The translations under genes and the position numbers were made by a program. Below the pieces are notes generated by a model. It had not been told where the DNA came from. It worked only from the letters and a program-made list of their open reading frames with translations, and did no database searches. 61,290 nt of DNA from an uncultured Pseudanabaenaceae cyanobacterium (GTDB lineage: Bacteria; Cyanobacteriota; Cyanobacteriia; PCC-9006; JAAUQQ01). Each line of letters starts with the position of its first letter. The first letter of the stretch is position 1. Positions 58,394 through 61,290 of this stretch are shown piece by piece. The stretch covers positions 1 through 61,290 of the forward strand of contig CALLAT010000088.1 of the NCBI GenBank assembly GCA_938002085.1, in the 5' to 3' direction.

Positions 58394-60898
58394 GTGAATC
58401 ACCTGCCTTCTACCATTAAAAATATTATTTTTGGGAGCCTCTGGCTGGCTGGGCTAGGCTCCACAGCTGCGCTCCCTGCGATCGCCCAAGTCACGACCGA
58501 TGGCAGTCTCTCGACGGCGGTTGATCCGGTTGATGGAAACCGCTTTCTAGTGACAGGGGGCCAGGTTGCTGGCCCAAATCTTTTCCATAGTTTTGAGCAA
58601 TTTTCGGTTCCTACGGGAGGGGCCGTTGAGTTTAATCATGGCTCGGGGGTTGAAACGATCTTCAGCCGTGTGACTGGAGCTGGAATCTCTACCATTGATG
58701 GCTCCATCACAGCCAATGCTAGCCTGTACTTGCTGAATCCCCAGGGGATTATCTTTGGCCCCAATGCTCAGCTGCAGTTAGGGGGAGATTTTGTTGCGAC
58801 GACGGCGGAGCAGGTTCAGTTTGAGGATGGATTCTCGTTTCCCACCCAGGCTGTCGCAGAGCCATTGTTGAGTTTGGGAATACCCGTGGGGCTACAGCTA
58901 GGAGCTGAGGCTGGCAGCATCTTGGTTCAGGCCCAGGGGGGAGACGATGGGTTGGGGAATGCTGTGGGATTAGCGGTGATGCCGGGCAGCCGCTTAAGTT
59001 TGGTGGCGGGTGAGATTGAGCTGGACCAGGGCCGGTTGACGGCAGCGGGGGGATTGTTGTCTCTGGTGGCCTTGACCGAGGGGACGGTTGCTCTAGAAGC
59101 CTCTGCTTTAGCTCCATCCATGTTGACGAATGATGGGGAGGCCGCGATCGCCTCTGGTGGCGAGATTCGCCTGGGACAGGGGGCGCGCTTAACGACAAGT
59201 GGGGAGGGCGACAATGGCGTTCGGCTTCTGGGCGATCGCATCACGCTCAATGACCAAAGCCTGATTTTGGCTGATAATCTGGGGCCAACGACAGCCCAGG
59301 GGATCGCTGTGAAGGCGAGGTCTTTTAGCTTGGAAGAGCGCTCTTTGTTGGCATCGAGTGCCCTGTCCAGTGGGCCGGGTGGATCGATTGTTCTTAATGT
59401 GGATGAAACGATTGAATTAACCGGGACCGGCTATGCGAATTTAGAGCAGACTTTGGTTTTGGGGGCTTTGGCGGGGCAGTCGAGCCTGGCATCTCGCGAT
59501 CGCCTCACGGGGGTGGTGACGGGGGGAAATCATAGGGGGGACTCTGGGGCGGTTCTGGTGACGGTTCCCGAGTTTCGTTTGCGTGAAGGCGCGGTGATTT
59601 GGGCTCCGACCTTTGGATTTGGCAAGGGGGGAGATATTCAGTTGCAGGTTTCTCAGACCCTAGATCATAGTGCTTCGGCGATCGCGACTTCTGCTTATTT
59701 TCTGGGGGAGGCCGGTAGCTTGACGATTGAGACTGATCGTTTTGACATTACCCAGAGTGCTTTTCTCAACACGTCCACGTTTTCGCCAGCGCCGGGTGGC
59801 AATGTCAAAATTCGGGCTGGAGATCTGACCCTGTCTGACCCATTGCCTAATACTGTGAGTCCCACTGCGATTTTTTCTTCCAGTATTGGCAGTACGGGGA
59901 TTCCTGGGGATGTGATGATTTCGAGTCGGAGTCTCTCAGCCTCCTCAGGGGCGCAGATCACTAGCACTGGCGGAGTTGATCTACCCATTGCCTTTATTCC
60001 GGTGGGTGGACCTGGCGGAAATGTGAGTATTGAGGCTGAGGAGTCTGTCGTTTTGACAGGGGTGGGAGACTTTCAACCCACCCAGTTCTCGGCAACAAGT
60101 TACAGTACTTTTCCCGCTGGGAGTCTGAGCATTTCGACTCCGCTGCTGATTGTTCAGGATGGAGCCCGTTTACTCGCGACCTCCAATGCTGGGGAGGGCG
60201 GCAATATCTCGGTTCAAGCGGATGATATTTTGCTGTTGCGCAATAGCAGCGATATTACGGCGACGGCGACGGGGATAGGAGACGGAGGCAACATTGAGCT
60301 TGATACGAGCCGACTGTTGCTGTTGGGCAACAGTCGGGTGACGGCGAATGCGGAGCGGGGTCTGGGCGGAACGATTGATATTTCCAGTCGCCTGCTGTTG
60401 CAGTCTGTGGATAGTCAAATCACGGCTTCGTCGGCTTTGGGCAAGGACTTTAGTGGACAGGTGCAGTTGAACCAGGCTCAGGTTAAATCGACGCAGCTGG
60501 ACTCGGTATTGCCCAAGACCTTGCTGGAGTCTGATGATGAGCGGATTATTGCGGCTTGTAATCCCGAGGAGGAGCAGGAGTTTATTGTCTCGGGGCGGGG
60601 CGGATTGCCCTTGGGCGTGTGGCATTCGCTGGAGAGTCAGCCGTTGTGGCGGGATGGGCGATCGCGGAGTAAGGCGATCGCTGCATCACCTCAGCGGATG
60701 TCTCTGGAGTCTGGAGAGAATGCTCTGGGCTCGACTGGGCTAGATCCTCGTCAAGAAGCGATCGCGTTCCAGCGTGATGCGAATGGTCGGATTGTCTTAG
60801 TACTGCGCCACCCTGTTCAAGAAGATGGAGCAATGTCGTCAGCTTTGTTATCGCAAGCTGAGGTTTGTCAGCAGGCGCGTAAGCTCCCAGCGGGATAG
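58394..60898 (+). CDS. TpsA-like filamentous haemagglutinin exoprotein 2
   Basis: 834 aa from GTG 58394 (HLPSTIKNIIFGSLWLAGLG then STAALPAIA: signal peptide). TPS domain: DGSLSTAVDPVDGNRFLVTG, GPNLFHSFEQFSVPTGGAVE, NASLYLLNPQGIIFGPNAQL. Then Gly/Asp-rich beta-helix repeats (SPGAGGNV/GEGGNISVQADDI type). The C-terminus is the cyanobacterial Cys-flanked SGRGGLPLG signature: AACNPEEEQEFIVSGRGGLP followed by LWRDGR and EVCQQARKLPAG. Same architecture as the gene upstream but without its Pro-rich linker, which suggests a tandem duplication with divergence. Role: surface adhesion or competition, by family. Confidence 0.87.
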   Translation: MNHLPSTIKNIIFGSLWLAGLGSTAALPAIAQVTTDGSLSTAVDPVDGNRFLVTGGQVAGPNLFHSFEQFSVPTGGAVEFNHGSGVETIFSRVTGAGISTIDGSITANASLYLLNPQGIIFGPNAQLQLGGDFVATTAEQVQFEDGFSFPTQAVAEPLLSLGIPVGLQLGAEAGSILVQAQGGDDGLGNAVGLAVMPGSRLSLVAGEIELDQGRLTAAGGLLSLVALTEGTVALEASALAPSMLTNDGEAAIASGGEIRLGQGARLTTSGEGDNGVRLLGDRITLNDQSLILADNLGPTTAQGIAVKARSFSLEERSLLASSALSSGPGGSIVLNVDETIELTGTGYANLEQTLVLGALAGQSSLASRDRLTGVVTGGNHRGDSGAVLVTVPEFRLREGAVIWAPTFGFGKGGDIQLQVSQTLDHSASAIATSAYFLGEAGSLTIETDRFDITQSAFLNTSTFSPAPGGNVKIRAGDLTLSDPLPNTVSPTAIFSSSIGSTGIPGDVMISSRSLSASSGAQITSTGGVDLPIAFIPVGGPGGNVSIEAEESVVLTGVGDFQPTQFSATSYSTFPAGSLSISTPLLIVQDGARLLATSNAGEGGNISVQADDILLLRNSSDITATATGIGDGGNIELDTSRLLLLGNSRVTANAERGLGGTIDISSRLLLQSVDSQITASSALGKDFSGQVQLNQAQVKSTQLDSVLPKTLLESDDERIIAACNPEEEQEFIVSGRGGLPLGVWHSLESQPLWRDGRSRSKAIAASPQRMSLESGENALGSTGLDPRQEAIAFQRDANGRIVLVLRHPVQEDGAMSSALLSQAEVCQQARKLPAG

Positions 60899-60931
60899 CT
60901 TAAAAAATCTGAGTTGGGCCATAGCTAATGC

Positions 60932-60988
60932 AAAGCCGGGGCTATGACCAAAGCAAAGCCGGGGCTAGCTCCATGGCTAACCCCGGCT
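60932..60988 (-). terminator. rpsU terminator with repeated GCCGGGG words
   Basis: agccggggctagc (60957-60969) pairs with gctaaccccggct (60976-60988), one G-T. aaagccggggcta occurs twice in tandem (60932-60944, 60955-60967). Sits 62 nt after rpsU on the - strand, with ctttgctttgg following. Confidence 0.75.
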
Positions 60989-61049
60989 CGACTTCTAATG
61001 GCTGTGACTGAGAGAACTCGCTTGAAACGATTAAACTCAGCTCAGATCA

Positions 61050-61238
61050 CTAGCTGCGGAAATTCTTACGACGCTGCTTACGGCGTGCAATGGCTTTACG
61101 CTTACGCTTTTCGATGGGTGTCTCGAAGTAGCGATTCTTCCGCATGTCAGGGAAGATTCCTGCTTGAGAAACCTTACGCTTGAAACGACGCAGGCCGGAC
61201 TCTACGCCTTCGCCTTCGCCTAGGATTACTTGGGCCAT
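61050..61238 (-). CDS. rpsU: 30S ribosomal protein S21
   Basis: 62 aa, usual length. [20 protein letters not shown], then [20 protein letters not shown] and a long basic tail ([20 protein letters not shown]). The S21 family signature [17 protein letters not shown] is complete. It is a small-subunit protein near the 3' end of 16S rRNA that helps messenger initiation. Strong base-rich 5' leader (tgttacaaaaaaggagcgttc-type, 61239-61260) with an AGGAGCG Shine-Dalgarno. No dnaG or rpoD follows within the window. Confidence 0.97.
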   Translation of the reverse strand: MAQVILGEGEGVESGLRRFKRKVSQAGIFPDMRKNRYFETPIEKRKRKAIARRKQRRKNFRS

Positions 61239-61290
61239 GAACGCTCCTTTTTTGTTACGCCAGTGCGAAACTAAACACAGTCTTCATTTA

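Noticed and set aside
1-61290. Frequent GCGATCGC octamers as a local system
   Set aside because: These are HIP1 sites spread over the whole genome of many cyanobacteria, so they are a lineage marker and not a feature of this region.

Overview
The window is chromosomal DNA of a cyanobacterium. The evidence is psbK, chlP, pcyA (bilin synthesis for phycobilisomes), a DUF4090-type small protein, an HpsJ-like protein, a ThyD-type SDR, and very many copies of the octamer GCGATCGC (HIP1). There are no rRNAs, CRISPR arrays, intact IS elements or phage genes. One tRNA is present, tRNA-Val(UAC). Gene order is mostly housekeeping, in short operons and single genes on both strands. Several dispersed palindromic repeats sit between genes. 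The HpsJ homologue and two large filamentous-haemagglutinin-type exoproteins suggest a filamentous or surface-colonising strain (inference).

Layout. 0.3-7.4 kb: DCC-family thiol oxidoreductase, AIM24-like protein, 2OG-Fe(II) oxygenase, TPR protein, A-type Fe-S carrier, DUF4090, tRNA-Val, cobS. 8-13.5 kb: tgt, psbK (45 aa), gpsA, argF, lexA. 13.8-17.8 kb: a PadR regulator with an overlapping downstream frame, a UvrD-like helicase, tatA. 18-20.3 kb: a 41-aa membrane peptide, pcyA, PPK2. 20.4-25 kb: a polysaccharide locus (secreted PL14-like lyase, Alg8-like GT2 synthase, HlyD-type periplasmic adaptor). 25.6-33.2 kb: rtcB, ATP-grasp protein, Uma2 nuclease, thyD, an OmpR-type regulator, a UbiH-like hydroxylase divergent from a methyltransferase. 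33.2-34.7 kb: an EEP-family phosphodiesterase bracketed by two MITE-like repeats. 34.9-39.5 kb: phosphohexomutase, HpsJ-like protein, rdgB, PiT transporter. 40.7-46.5 kb: DUF92 (VTE6-like), a GT8-like transferase, MuiA-like protein, and a diguanylate cyclase with a CxxCH sensor domain. 46.7-51.7 kb: part of a peptide ABC transporter and an ATPase fused to a degenerate GGDEF domain. 52.3-61.2 kb: a 46-aa ORF with a strong ribosome-binding site, a membrane GNAT protein, chlP, two TpsA-like exoproteins, rpsU.

The most interesting system is at 20.4-25 kb. The GT2 protein keeps the architecture and key residues of Alg8 (mannuronan synthase): DGDS at 190-193, GDDKS at 296-300 and a QxxRW motif. It is preceded 15 nt upstream by an HlyD/Alg44-like adaptor without a recognisable PilZ domain, and it faces a lipoprotein that looks like an alginate-lyase-type PL14. 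Its C-terminus carries an extra segment like the first turn of a pectate-lyase-type beta-helix. This reads as a compact cyanobacterial alginate-like (or other uronan/hexan) synthesis, export and trimming module. The polymer cannot be read from sequence. All assignments come from motif recognition by eye; no search was run.
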